Positions 1 to 8,681 of a stretch of DNA of 64,000 nucleotides are shown here, one piece after another. This DNA comes from Pseudomonas brenneri (lineage in GTDB: Bacteria > Pseudomonadota > Gammaproteobacteria > Pseudomonadales > Pseudomonadaceae): positions 310,001-374,000 of the forward strand of contig NZ_VFIL01000001.1 of assembly GCF_007858285.1 (NCBI RefSeq). Direction: 5' to 3'. Position 1 is the first letter of the stretch; each line of letters opens with the position of its first letter. Below the pieces are notes generated by a model, which did not search any database, had not been told where the DNA came from, and saw nothing but the letters and a program-made list of their open reading frames with translations. The position numbers were made by a program, and so were the translations under genes.

Positions 1-219
1 CTGTTTGACGGGGACTTTGGCCAGGACCGGATCGTGGGCTACCAGTCGAGCGACAAATTGGTGTTCATGGGTGTCGAGGGCGTGAATGGGCAGTACAACT
101 ACCTCGATCATGCCAAGGCGGTGGGTAGCGACACGCTGCTGACGTTCGGGGATAACTCGGTGACGTTGGTGGGCGTAGGGCTTGGCAGTCTGTCGGCGGA
201 TGGGATCGTCATCACCTGA
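1..219 (+). CDS. C-terminal end of an RTX-type calcium-binding protein (partial)
   Basis: The reading frame is open from the first base and ends at TGA 217-219, so only the last 72 residues are visible. The tail contains GDFGQDRIVGY, then SDKLVF, TLLTFGDNSVTLVGVG and a terminal IVIT. This aspartate/glycine-rich beta pattern followed by a hydrophobic four-residue end is typical of type I secreted RTX proteins, whose C-terminus carries the uncleaved ABC-exporter signal. The enzyme or adhesin part lies outside the window, so the protein's role cannot be named. A REP pair follows the stop and may help end transcription against the convergent lipoprotein gene. Confidence 0.7.
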   Translation: MFDGDFGQDRIVGYQSSDKLVFMGVEGVNGQYNYLDHAKAVGSDTLLTFGDNSVTLVGVGLGSLSADGIVIT

Positions 220-231
220 GGCAAGGCACTG

Positions 232-339
232 CCCCTGTGGGAGCCGGCTTGCCGGCGATGGTCGTTAACGAAAACGCTGGGCACCTGGATCACTGCAGTG
301 CCTGGGCGTTTTTCGCTGGCAAGCCAGCTCCTACAGGGA
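232..339. repeat. REP pair in inverted orientation
   Basis: Two Pseudomonas-type repetitive extragenic palindromes face each other. The left copy (about 232-258) reads CTGTGGGAGCCGGCTTGCCG and the right copy (about 311-338) reads TCGCTGGCAAGCCAGCTCC. They sit between two convergent genes. REP pairs of this kind are mobilised by RAYT (TnpA-REP) transposases and can stabilise 3' ends; no RAYT gene is present in the window. Confidence 0.85.
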
Positions 340-344
340 ATCTC

Positions 345-563
345 TTATTTTTCTTCGCGTACGGTGGCTACATCAGCGGCCTTGACGCGTACACGCTTGC
401 CCGCGATATCGGTAAATTCGTAGAAACCATCCGGTGTCTTGGCATTCGGCGTGTCCTTGGTCAGGTACTGGGTACCGTTTTGCAAGGTCACGACGGTTTG
501 CGTCGAGCAGCCGGCCAATACCAGAAAAGTCATTGCAACCAGCGCCAGGCCACAGTTTTTCAT
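345..563 (-). CDS. YgdI/YgdR-like small lipoprotein (DUF903 type)
   Basis: The 72-residue product starts MKNCGLALVAM and has a lipobox VLAGC near residue 20, so it should be a lipid-anchored envelope protein. The remainder (QTVVTLQNGTQYLTKDTPN, then GFYEFTDIAGKRVRVKAADV) matches the SH3-like beta fold of the YgdI/YgdR family, whose function is unknown. In-frame ATGs two and seven codons upstream are alternative starts; the chosen one has AAGGG eight bases ahead, and the one two codons upstream has GAAGG eight bases ahead. It is monocistronic and convergent with the RTX gene. Confidence 0.8.
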   Translation of the reverse strand: MKNCGLALVAMTFLVLAGCSTQTVVTLQNGTQYLTKDTPNAKTPDGFYEFTDIAGKRVRVKAADVATVREEK

Positions 564-757
564 GTTCATAACCCTTACCTTCATCCTTCGAAAACCCCGT
601 GCTCAACGGCAGCGGGTAACAAATGTTACGCGGATACACCCCCATCTGATCGTTTTTATACAAAAAGTTGCGTGCGCCACTGATCTATTACCGATTGCAA
701 CACTCGCCATGCAACGGCACTCTGTATGCATAACCAGTGGTTGCCCAAGTGCCTGTC

Positions 758-2407
758 ATGTCCAATCCCCTCGAAGAGCCGTTCTACTACCTGCATAACT
801 TTCAGCAAGTGCTCGACTGGCTGGAGCAGCGCTATGCCGATCTGCTGGACGCCGAAGAGCAGCGCTTCATGACGCAGTTTGCCCAGTTGCCGCAGCCTTC
901 CCAGGCGTTGCTGGTGCGGATGGTGATGCGCAAGGGCGTGCACTTTCGCGCCAGCAAGCTCAACTATGGGGAAATCGGCGCGGCCGAGGCGGCGGTGCAG
1001 CCGCTGTTGGCGCAAGGCTGGGTCAGTGAGCAGGGGCTGTTATCGATTGACGAGCTGTGGGGCCAGTTACAGAAAGCAGAGATCCTGCAGGCGTTCAAGC
1101 CCTGGATCGAGCAACCCAAAGGCAAGAAAACCGACTGGTTGGCGCCGTTATCCAGCCAATTCACAGAGCAACGCACCTTCGACCAATGGTGCCCGGCGCT
1201 GGACGACCGGCTTTACAGCCTCACGGTGATGGACCTGTGTGACCGCCTGCGCCTGATGTTCTTCGGCAATCTGTACCAGGACTGGTCGGAGTTTGTACTG
1301 GCGGACCTGGGGATCTACACCTACGAGAAGGTCGAGTTCTGCGCCGAGTCCCGTGGGTTGCGCCATCGTGACGATGTGTCTGGCCTGCTGTTCCTGCACC
1401 AGTGCCAGCAAGCCTTCGAGGCAGGCGCACCACTGGAAGAGGTACTGGCCCAGATTGCCACACTGAACACCGATAACCCTTGGCTGGAAAAACGCCGGGC
1501 CAAGCTGTTGTTCCAGGTCGGCCAGCATTGCGAACGCCTCGCCGAACTGGCCCTGGCGCAAACGATCTACCGCGATTGTGCCTATCCCGGCGCTCGCGCA
1601 CGGCTGATCCGGGTGCTGGAGCGCCAGGAGGATTTTGCCCAGGCGCTGGCCCTGGCACTGCAGGCGCACGCCGCCCCCCACAGCGCGGCCGAGCAGCAGC
1701 ACCTGTTACGTGTGCTGCCGCGGTTGCGGCGTAAACTGGGCGAGCCGGCGCAGCCCAGGCCCAAACCCCAGGTGATCCAGCGCCTGGACCTGGAACTGCC
1801 ATTCCCGGAACCGGTGGCTGGCGTGGAGTTTTGCGTGCAGGCGCACTTGGGGGATGAGGAGGGGCCGGTGCACTACGTCGAGAACACCCTGATCAACTCG
1901 CTGTTCGGCCTATTGTGCTGGCCGGCGATCTTTGCGCCGTTGCCCGGCTCGTTCTTTCACCCGTTCCAGCGCGGGCCGGTGGATTTACACAGTGAGGACT
2001 TCCACCAGCGGCGTGCCGAGCTGTTTGCCGCCTGCCTGGACCAACTGCACGACCAGCGCTACAAAACCACGATCCGCCAGCGCTACGCCGAAAAGTGGGG
2101 GATCCAGTCGCCCTTTGTATTCTGGAATGTGTTGAGCGAAGAACTGCTCGACCAGGCCCTCGATTGCCTGCCCGCCGACCACCTGCGGCACTGGTTCGAG
2201 CGCCTGTTGCTGGATATCCGCGCCAATCGCGCCGGGATGCCGGACCTGATCCAGTTCTGGCCGGCGCAGAAAACCTACCGCATGATCGAAGTCAAAGGCC
2301 CGGGCGACCGCCTGCAAGACAACCAACTGCGCTGGCTGGAGTTCTGTGGCGAGCACCAGATGCCAGTCACTGTGTGTTATGTGCGTTGGGCGGAGCAGGG
2401 CGCTTGA
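758..2407 (+). CDS. VRR-NUC domain nuclease, FAN1-like
   Basis: The 549-residue protein is mostly helical and ends in a VRR-NUC domain of the PD-(D/E)XK superfamily. The C-terminal 100 residues contain GMPDLIQFW (active-site PD), then YRMIEVKGPGDRL (E-x-K) and the conserved glutamine of QDNQLRW. This architecture is that of bacterial FAN1, a structure-specific 5' flap nuclease implicated in crosslink and stalled-fork repair. The start ATG at 758 gives MSNPLEEPFYY; an upstream in-frame GTG exists but has no better ribosome site. The stop overlaps the start of a helicase gene, so the two are translationally coupled and probably act together. Confidence 0.88.
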   Translation: MSNPLEEPFYYLHNFQQVLDWLEQRYADLLDAEEQRFMTQFAQLPQPSQALLVRMVMRKGVHFRASKLNYGEIGAAEAAVQPLLAQGWVSEQGLLSIDELWGQLQKAEILQAFKPWIEQPKGKKTDWLAPLSSQFTEQRTFDQWCPALDDRLYSLTVMDLCDRLRLMFFGNLYQDWSEFVLADLGIYTYEKVEFCAESRGLRHRDDVSGLLFLHQCQQAFEAGAPLEEVLAQIATLNTDNPWLEKRRAKLLFQVGQHCERLAELALAQTIYRDCAYPGARARLIRVLERQEDFAQALALALQAHAAPHSAAEQQHLLRVLPRLRRKLGEPAQPRPKPQVIQRLDLELPFPEPVAGVEFCVQAHLGDEEGPVHYVENTLINSLFGLLCWPAIFAPLPGSFFHPFQRGPVDLHSEDFHQRRAELFAACLDQLHDQRYKTTIRQRYAEKWGIQSPFVFWNVLSEELLDQALDCLPADHLRHWFERLLLDIRANRAGMPDLIQFWPAQKTYRMIEVKGPGDRLQDNQLRWLEFCGEHQMPVTVCYVRWAEQGA

Positions 2408-4656
2408 GCTACACGGTCGCCGTACGGGCCTTGTGCGAGTTCACCGCCAAGGTCGGGGACCTCGATCTGCGGTTCACGCCGTCGCCCAGTGCCCAGGAAG
2501 GCATGCTCGGCCATCGCACCGTGGCGTCACGCCGTAGCGCGCACTATCAGAGCGAAGTCGCGCTGGAAGGGCTCTACCAGCAACTGACCGTGCGTGGTCG
2601 TGCCGACGGCTTTGACCCGGATCGCCATGTGCTGGAAGAGGTCAAGACCTACCGTGGCGACCTGGATGCTCAGCCGGCCAACCACCGGCAACTGCACTGG
2701 GCCCAGGCCAAGGTGTACGGCTGGCTGATGTGCAGCAAGCTGGGGTTGCCCGAGATAGAACTGGCGCTGGTGTACTTCGATATCGTCAGTGAGCGTGAAA
2801 CAGTGATCAGCCAGGTTTACCCGGTGGATGAGCTGGAACAATTCTTCAATCAGCAATGCGTGTTGTTTCTCGACTGGGCCGAGCAGCAGGCCCGCCAGCG
2901 CCAGGCCCGCGATGCTGCGGCCAAGGCGTTGGCCTTTCCCCACGCAGGCTTTCGCCTCGGCCAGCGCACCCTCGCCGAGTCGGTGTACAAGGCGGTCAGT
3001 ACCGGGCGATGCCTGATGGCGCAGGCGCCCACGGGGATCGGCAAGACCATTGGCACGGTATTCCCGATGCTCAAGGCCCTGGCGCCGCAGCAGTTGGACA
3101 AGCTGTTCTTCCTGACGGCCAAGACCCCCGGCCGCAAACTGGCCCTGGACGCGGTGCAGGTACTGCACGCAAGCGCCGACCTGCCATTGCGTGTGCTGGA
3201 ACTGGTGGCTCGGGACAAGGCCTGCGAACACCTGGACAAAGCCTGCCACGGCGACTCCTGCCCGCTGGCCAAAGGCTTTTACGATCGTTTGCCAGCCGCG
3301 CGCGAAGCGGCGTCCAAGGTCCGCCTGCTGGACCAGCGCAACCTGCGGGAAGTGGCATTGGCCCACGATGTCTGCCCTTATTACCTGAGCCAGGAAATGG
3401 CGCGCTGGTGCGACATGGTGGTTGCCGACTACAACTATTACTTCGATTTTGGCGCGCTGCTGTTTGGCCTGGCCCAGCTCAATCAATGGCGGGTCGCGGT
3501 GCTGGTGGACGAAGCCCATAACCTGGTGGAACGGGGCCGCGCAATGTACAGCGCCGATCTTGATCAGTTCGCCCTGAAGACCCTGCGCGATACGGCCCCC
3601 GAACCGTTGAAAAAGCCCTTGCAGCGGCTCAACCGTGAATGGAATGCGCTGCACAAGGAGCAGGTCGCGGTGTATCAGGCCTATACCCACAAACCGGACA
3701 AGCTGCTGCACGCCCTGGCCCTGTGTACCAGCGCCATGGGTGAGTATTTCAACGACCACCCGCACGCGCTCAATGGCGAACTGCAAAGTTTCTACTTCGA
3801 CGCATTGCAGTTCGCCAAGGTGGCGGAGCTGTTCAACGAACAGTTTATTTTTGATATCAGCCAGCGCGACCCGCTGGCCAAGCGCCGCTTCTCGCGCTTG
3901 AGCCTGCGCAATGTGGTGCCGGCCGAATTCATCCGCCCGCGCTTGACGGCGGCCCGCAGCAGCGTGCTGTTTTCTGCGACCCTGAGCCCCCGGCATTACT
4001 ATGCCGACCTGCTGGGGCTACCGGCAGATACGGCGTGGGTTGACGTGGAATCACCCTTCGAGGCCGCGCAGTTGCAGGTGCGCATCATCGACCGCATCTC
4101 CACGCGCTTCGTGCATCGCCAGGCATCCCTGGAGCCTATTGTCGCGTTGATCGCTCAGCAGTTTGAGCGTACCCCCGGCAACTACCTGGCATTTTTCAGC
4201 AGCTTCGATTACCAGCAGCAAGTCGCGCAATTGCTGGCCCAACTTCACCCCTCGATCCCCACCTGGCATCAATCACGGGGGATGGCCGAGGCCGAGCGCC
4301 AGGCCTTCCTCGACCAGTTCACCCAACACAGCCAGGGCGTCGGGTTTGCGGTGCTGGGCGGGGCGTTCGGCGAGGGTATCGACCTACCCGGTACACGCTT
4401 GATTGGCGCCTTTATCGCTACCCTGGGCCTGGCGCAACTCAATCCGGTCAACGAGCAGATGAAGCAGCGCATGGGTGCGATGTTCGGTGCCGGTTATGAC
4501 TACACCTACCTGTATCCCGGGATCCAGAAGGTGGTGCAGGCGGCCGGACGCGTGATTCGTACCCAGCAGGACCAGGGTGTGGTGATGCTGATCGATGACC
4601 GCTTTGCCGAGCCCAAGGTGCGGCCGCTGCTGCCGCGCTGGTGGGCGGTGACCTGA
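2404..4656 (+). CDS. XPD/DinG-family ATP-dependent DNA helicase with PD-(D/E)XK-like N-terminus
   Basis: The 750-residue product starts at a TTG inside TTGA, overlapping the nuclease stop; no ATG fits the conserved N-terminus SYTVAVRALCEF. Helicase motifs are clear: Walker A APTGIGKT at about 208-215, DEAH at about 369-372, and a C-terminal QAAGRVIR motif VI. Four cysteines (about C274, C281, C286, C324) match the 4Fe-4S domain of the XPD/DinG family, which unwinds 5'-3'. The first 150 residues contain D68 and E79-V-K81 followed by a Q/Y region (LHWAQAKVYGW), which looks like a PD-(D/E)XK nuclease fold. Pairing with the VRR-NUC gene suggests a repair machine acting on branched DNA. Confidence 0.88.
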   Translation: MSYTVAVRALCEFTAKVGDLDLRFTPSPSAQEGMLGHRTVASRRSAHYQSEVALEGLYQQLTVRGRADGFDPDRHVLEEVKTYRGDLDAQPANHRQLHWAQAKVYGWLMCSKLGLPEIELALVYFDIVSERETVISQVYPVDELEQFFNQQCVLFLDWAEQQARQRQARDAAAKALAFPHAGFRLGQRTLAESVYKAVSTGRCLMAQAPTGIGKTIGTVFPMLKALAPQQLDKLFFLTAKTPGRKLALDAVQVLHASADLPLRVLELVARDKACEHLDKACHGDSCPLAKGFYDRLPAAREAASKVRLLDQRNLREVALAHDVCPYYLSQEMARWCDMVVADYNYYFDFGALLFGLAQLNQWRVAVLVDEAHNLVERGRAMYSADLDQFALKTLRDTAPEPLKKPLQRLNREWNALHKEQVAVYQAYTHKPDKLLHALALCTSAMGEYFNDHPHALNGELQSFYFDALQFAKVAELFNEQFIFDISQRDPLAKRRFSRLSLRNVVPAEFIRPRLTAARSSVLFSATLSPRHYYADLLGLPADTAWVDVESPFEAAQLQVRIIDRISTRFVHRQASLEPIVALIAQQFERTPGNYLAFFSSFDYQQQVAQLLAQLHPSIPTWHQSRGMAEAERQAFLDQFTQHSQGVGFAVLGGAFGEGIDLPGTRLIGAFIATLGLAQLNPVNEQMKQRMGAMFGAGYDYTYLYPGIQKVVQAAGRVIRTQQDQGVVMLIDDRFAEPKVRPLLPRWWAVT

Positions 4657-4735
4657 GGTATTTGCCCCATCAATGATGCTGGTACGAGCCGCGCCGGTGG
4701 GGCAGTCTGCAACAATCCCCTCATGGAGCTGCGTG

Positions 4736-5671
4736 ATGAGTGCTATCGAACAACAGACGATCCAGGTCAACGGCATTCAATTGAGCCTGCACATCGCAGG
4801 CCCCGAAAGCGGCCCACCCGTGTGGTTGCTCCATGGCTTTCCCGAGTGCTGGCACTCCTGGCGCCAGCAGATACCCGTGCTGGCCGCTGCCGGGTATCGC
4901 GTGTTTGTGCCTGAAATGCGTGGCTATGGGCGCAGCAGCGCGCCTGCCGAGATTGCCGACTATGACCTGTTGACCCTGTGTGCGGACATCCAGGGGGCCA
5001 TGGACCTGTTCGGTCATCAGCGGGTGGCGATGGTCGGCCATGACTGGGGCGCGGTGGTTGCCTGGCACCTGGCCTTGCTGGAACCTGCGCGTATCAGCGC
5101 CTTGGTCACCTTGTCGGTGCCGTTCGCCGGTCGCTCCCGCAGGCCGGTGATCGAGATCATGCGTGAGCTGTATGCCGAGCGGTTCAACTACATCATGTAC
5201 TTCCAGCAGCCCGGCGTGGCGGAGCAGGAGTTGGAAGCGGATATCGAGCGCACCTTGCGCCTGTTCATGCAGGATCAGGATGTATTCCTCCAGCAAAAGC
5301 CGCCCACGGCCAGTTTGCTGGGTGGCGTCGCGCTGCCGGGTGCCTTGCCGGCCTGGTGCAGCCAGCACGACCTGGAGATCTATGTGCAAACCTTCGCCAA
5401 TGGCTTTCGCGGGCCGTTGAACTGGTACCGCAACTTCGAGCGCAACTGGCAGCGCACTGAGTTCCTGGCGGGCCGGCAGGTGCTGCAACCGACGCTGTTC
5501 CTGATCGGCGACCGCGATCCAGTGGGGGTGTTTGAGGCTCACACCCTCAAGCGCATGCCCGAGGTGGTGCCGCAGTTGGAACAGCATGTCCTGGCCAACT
5601 GCGGGCACTGGATCCAGGTGGAGCAGGGCGCGCAGGTCAACACGCTGCTGCTGGCATTCCTGCAGCGTTAG
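4736..5671 (+). CDS. Alpha/beta hydrolase, epoxide hydrolase family
   Basis: The 311-residue cytosolic enzyme starts at ATG 4736 with GGAG seven bases upstream. It shows the oxyanion motif HGFPE near residue 35 and the nucleophile elbow GHDWGAVVAW, in which an aspartate replaces the usual serine, as in epoxide hydrolases and haloalkane dehalogenases. The charge-relay acid is probably in LIGDRDPVG and the catalytic histidine in NCGHWIQVEQ. The tyrosine-bearing cap (LYAERFNYIMYFQQPG) favours epoxide hydrolysis to a diol. The natural substrate is unknown. It stands alone, followed by REP repeats. Confidence 0.85.
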   Translation: MSAIEQQTIQVNGIQLSLHIAGPESGPPVWLLHGFPECWHSWRQQIPVLAAAGYRVFVPEMRGYGRSSAPAEIADYDLLTLCADIQGAMDLFGHQRVAMVGHDWGAVVAWHLALLEPARISALVTLSVPFAGRSRRPVIEIMRELYAERFNYIMYFQQPGVAEQELEADIERTLRLFMQDQDVFLQQKPPTASLLGGVALPGALPAWCSQHDLEIYVQTFANGFRGPLNWYRNFERNWQRTEFLAGRQVLQPTLFLIGDRDPVGVFEAHTLKRMPEVVPQLEQHVLANCGHWIQVEQGAQVNTLLLAFLQR

Positions 5672-5755
5672 CCTTTGGCCTTGGCCAGGAACGGTGCCAG
5701 GCGCCGGCCCATTTCCTCACCAAGGGCCTGGAGCCCGCTCATGGGGCGGACCATC
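5672..5755 (-). pseudogene. Possible 3' remnant of a minus-strand gene
   Basis: On the minus strand an open stretch of about 28 codons (MVRPMSGLQALGEEMGRR and on to LAPFLAKAKG) ends with TAA at 5668-5670, inside the stop region of the hydrolase gene. It has the codon use and composition of a protein C-terminus but no upstream coding sequence: the REP cluster begins immediately. I do not recognise the family. It could be a gene tail cut off by the repeat cluster, or chance in GC-rich DNA. Confidence 0.25.
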
Positions 5756-5944
5756 AACGCGGGAAGCCTGAAGAAACGCGGCGACCTTGCGTTCTTCGCG
5801 AGCAAGCTCGCTCCTACAAAAATGCGCTGAATACACATCCCCTCTGTAGGAGCTGGCTTGCCAGCGAAGGCGTTCAACGATAACGCGGGAAGCCTGAAGA
5901 AACGCGGCGACCTTGCGTTTTTCGCGAGCAAGCTCGCTCCTACA
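5756..5944. repeat. REP cluster with a 63-bp direct duplication
   Basis: Three REP palindromes lie at about 5794-5818, 5845-5867 and 5920-5944, with alternating orientation (GCGAGCAAGCTCGCTCC, GGAGCTGGCTTGCCAGC, GCGAGCAAGCTCGCTCC). The first and third are embedded in 63-base direct repeats, 5756-5818 and 5882-5944, which differ at one base. The unit therefore seems to have been duplicated recently as a block. It separates two convergent transcription units. Confidence 0.85.
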
Positions 5945-5959
5945 GGGAAAGTGCGGTAT

Positions 5960-6910
5960 TTACACCACTTCCAGGTACGAGCTGTGGATCGCCCGCGCCA
6001 GTTCGCGCACGGTATCGATAAACTCGGTCAGCCGGCTGTGCAGGCCTTCCTCCAGGATTTCGTCGATGCCGGTATAACGCAGCCGCGCCTCGAACTCGGC
6101 AGCCAGACGCTGGGCGGTACGGCCGTAGCTGCCCGGCAGGTCGGCGAGGATATGACTCAACTCCTCGATACACGCATGCAACGAGCGCGGCACGTCGCTG
6201 CGTAGCAGCAGCAACTCCGACACCGAACGTGCGTTCAGCGCATTGGGGTACAGCTCGGTGTAGGCCTCGAATGACGACAAGGCACGGAGCAGGGCGCTCC
6301 ACTGGTAGTAGCCGCGGGCCGAGAGGTCGCTGACTTCTTCGGACTCTTCGCCAAACATTTCGTAACGCGCATCCAACAGGCGCAGGGTGTTGTCGGCACG
6401 TTCGACAAAGGTACCCAGGCGGATGAAGCGATAGGCATCGTTGCGCATGATGGTGCCGGACGTGGCCCCACGGAACAGGTGTGAACGCTGCTTGACCCAA
6501 TCACAGAAGTGGCTGATGCCATGACGCGCCAGGCCGCCAGCGGCGATGCTGCGCATTTCCAGCCAGGTAGCGTTGAGGTTTTCCCACATGTCGGCGGTGA
6601 TCCGCCCACGCACGGCATGGGCATTACCCCGGGCAGCGCGCAGGCAGTTGTAGATACTGGCCGGGTTTTCCTCGTCGAGGGCGAAGAAGTGCAGCATGCG
6701 CTCGGCGTCCAGTTGTTGATGGCGCTCCAGGTAGCTGTCCAGGGTGCCACTGCTGAGCAGCGACATCGCCAGTTCGTCCAGGCCATCACTGCGCCCCGCC
6801 TGGGGCATCAGTGACAGCGAATAGCTGACTTCCAGCATGCGCGCCAGGTTTTCCGCGCGCTCCAGGTAACGTGACATCCAATACAGATCTGCGGCGGTTC
6901 TACTCAGCAT
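5960..6910 (-). CDS. Alpha-E domain protein (DUF403)
   Basis: The 316-residue all-helical protein begins MLSRTAADLYWMSRYLERAE, the hallmark N-terminus of the alpha-E family. It lies 2 bp downstream of the circularly permuted ATP-grasp gene. These two genes recur together in bacteria, often with a transglutaminase-like protease and an Anbu-type peptidase, in a predicted peptide synthesis or tagging pathway that has not been worked out biochemically. Those partner genes are not in this window; a REP cluster lies directly downstream. The product is probably cytosolic, with no signal peptide or membrane segment. Confidence 0.92.
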   Translation of the reverse strand: MLSRTAADLYWMSRYLERAENLARMLEVSYSLSLMPQAGRSDGLDELAMSLLSSGTLDSYLERHQQLDAERMLHFFALDEENPASIYNCLRAARGNAHAVRGRITADMWENLNATWLEMRSIAAGGLARHGISHFCDWVKQRSHLFRGATSGTIMRNDAYRFIRLGTFVERADNTLRLLDARYEMFGEESEEVSDLSARGYYQWSALLRALSSFEAYTELYPNALNARSVSELLLLRSDVPRSLHACIEELSHILADLPGSYGRTAQRLAAEFEARLRYTGIDEILEEGLHSRLTEFIDTVRELARAIHSSYLEVV

Positions 6911-6912
6911 AC

Positions 6913-8322
6913 TCAGCCCTCCACCACCCAGGTGTCCTTGGTTCCGCCGCCTTGCGACGAGTTGACGATCAATGAGCCTTCGCGCAGCGCCACACGGGTC
7001 AGCCCTCCCGGCACCAGGCGGGTTTCCTTGCCCGACAGCACAAAGGGCCGCAGGTCGATATGCCGTGGCGCGATGCCGTTCTCGACAAAAGTCGGGCAGG
7101 TGGACAGGCTTAGCGTCGGCTGGGCGATATAGGCATGGGGCCGGGCCTTGATGCGTTGACGGAAGTCCTCGATCTCAGCCGCCGAGGCGGCCGGCCCCAC
7201 CAGCATGCCGTAGCCGCCGGAGCCCTGGGTTTCCTTGACCACCAGCTCAGGCAAGTGCGCCAGTACGTGGGACAGTTCCTCGGGTTTGCGGCACTGGAAC
7301 GTCGGCACGTTTTGCAACACCGGTTCTTCATCCAGGTAGAAGCGGATCATCTGCGGCACATAGGGGTAGATGGATTTGTCGTCGGCCACGCCAGTACCGA
7401 TGGCATTGGCCAGCACCACGTTGCCGGCGCAGTAGGCGGCCACCAGGCCAGGAACGCCGAGCATGGATTCGGGGTTGAAGGCCAGCGGGTCGAGGAAGGC
7501 GTCGTCGATACGCCGGTAGATCACATCCACGGCTTTCGGGCCGTCAGTGGTACGCATGAACACCTTGAGGTCGTGCTCGAACAGGTCGGCACCTTCCACT
7601 AGCTCCACCCCCATTTCCCGGGCCAGGAACGCGTGCTCGAAGAACGCGCTGTTAAAGCGCCCTGGGGTCAGCACCACCACATTGGGGTTGTCCAGGCGGC
7701 TGGCGCTTTTCAGGGTCTTGAGCAGCAGGTTGGGGTAGTGATCCACCGGCGCGATGCGCTGCTTGGCAAACACTTCCGGGAACAGGCGCATCATCATCTT
7801 GCGGTCTTCGAGCATGTAGCTGACGCCGCTGGGCGTGCGCAGATTGTCTTCGAGCACGTAGTAGGTACCATCGCCGTCGCGCACCAGGTCGACACCGGAG
7901 ATGTGGGAATAGATATCGCGGTGCAGGTTCAGCCCGATCATGGCCTTCTGATAGCCTTCATTGCCGAGAACCTGATCGGCCGGAATGATCCCGGCCTTGA
8001 TAATGCGCTGGTCGTGGTAGATGTCGGCGAGGAACATGTTCAGCGCAGTGACGCGCTGGATACAGCCGCGCTCGATGACGCTCCACTCACTGGCGGGGAT
8101 ACTGCGCGGGATGATATCGAAGGGGATCAGGCGCTCGGTGTCTTGCTCGTCACCGTACAGGGTGAAGGTGATCCCGGCACGGTGGAACAGCAGGTCGGCC
8201 TCACGGCGGCGCTGGGCCAGCAGTTCCGGTGGCGTATTGGCCAGCCAGCGGGAAAAATCCTGGTAGTGCGCACGGCAGACGCCATTTGCGTCATTCATTT
8301 CATCAAAGAAAGATCGAGCCAT
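6913..8322 (-). CDS. Circularly permuted type 2 ATP-grasp protein (DUF404/DUF407)
   Basis: The 469-residue protein starts MARSFFDEMNDANGVCRAHY with AAGG about eight bases upstream. It has the family signature VLEDNLRTPSGVSYMLEDR (residues about 155-173), a later LVVKETQGSGGYGMLVGP nucleotide-binding segment, and the C-terminal PTFVENGIAPRHIDLRPF. The order of ATP-grasp elements is permuted relative to glutathione synthetase-like ligases. The family is predicted to form amide bonds between peptides or amino acids; no substrate is known. It is the first gene of a two-gene operon with the alpha-E protein. Confidence 0.92.
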   Translation of the reverse strand: MARSFFDEMNDANGVCRAHYQDFSRWLANTPPELLAQRRREADLLFHRAGITFTLYGDEQDTERLIPFDIIPRSIPASEWSVIERGCIQRVTALNMFLADIYHDQRIIKAGIIPADQVLGNEGYQKAMIGLNLHRDIYSHISGVDLVRDGDGTYYVLEDNLRTPSGVSYMLEDRKMMMRLFPEVFAKQRIAPVDHYPNLLLKTLKSASRLDNPNVVVLTPGRFNSAFFEHAFLAREMGVELVEGADLFEHDLKVFMRTTDGPKAVDVIYRRIDDAFLDPLAFNPESMLGVPGLVAAYCAGNVVLANAIGTGVADDKSIYPYVPQMIRFYLDEEPVLQNVPTFQCRKPEELSHVLAHLPELVVKETQGSGGYGMLVGPAASAAEIEDFRQRIKARPHAYIAQPTLSLSTCPTFVENGIAPRHIDLRPFVLSGKETRLVPGGLTRVALREGSLIVNSSQGGGTKDTWVVEG

Positions 8323-8681
8323 TCCAATTACCTTGTCAGTGCCGGGTGAAAGGTTGCAGGCACTGCCGCTTTAGAAAACGCATTGTTATGAGCCCGTGAC
8401 TTTTGGCGCCAACGGACTGGGTCCTTACTTTCTTTTGGAGTCGGCTCTGAGTCGGGGGGTAACATTTGCTCCTGTGTTCACCTGGGCAGGCAGGGTGTTT
8501 GAGGAGTAAAGCAATGGCTGTGCCGAAACCGTGTTTGTAGGGATTACACGGTGTATCAGCCCGTTACTGGAGCAGCCTGCGCACGTTCAGTGCGTGATAC
8601 GCGTGGTACTTGCTCCAGAACGGTGCAGGCGGTGGGATGGTGCCGGATCCAGGTGGATAACCGCGGAGGGTGATTGCGGTT
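8323..8681. other. Intergenic region upstream of the ATP-grasp operon
   Basis: This stretch of 359 bases must hold the promoter of the minus-strand ATP-grasp operon and the 3' end of the DUF900 transcript. No convincing complete gene is visible. On the minus strand a frame runs from inside the DUF900 3' end to TAA at 8564 and reads like a protein tail (GYPPGSGTIPPPAPFW, then KYHAYHALNVRRLLQ). On the plus strand a GAGGAG is followed by an eight-codon frame at 8514-8540. Neither is supported well enough to call a gene. Confidence 0.5.

Noticed and set aside
2527..3996. A 489-codon minus-strand open frame opposite the helicase
   Set aside because: It lies wholly within the helicase gene, shows low-complexity Q/G/A/R composition and no recognisable motif.
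8514..8540. Eight-codon frame (MAVPKPCL) after GAGGAG as a leader peptide
   Set aside because: No downstream plus-strand gene, hairpin or regulatory codon bias supports attenuation.
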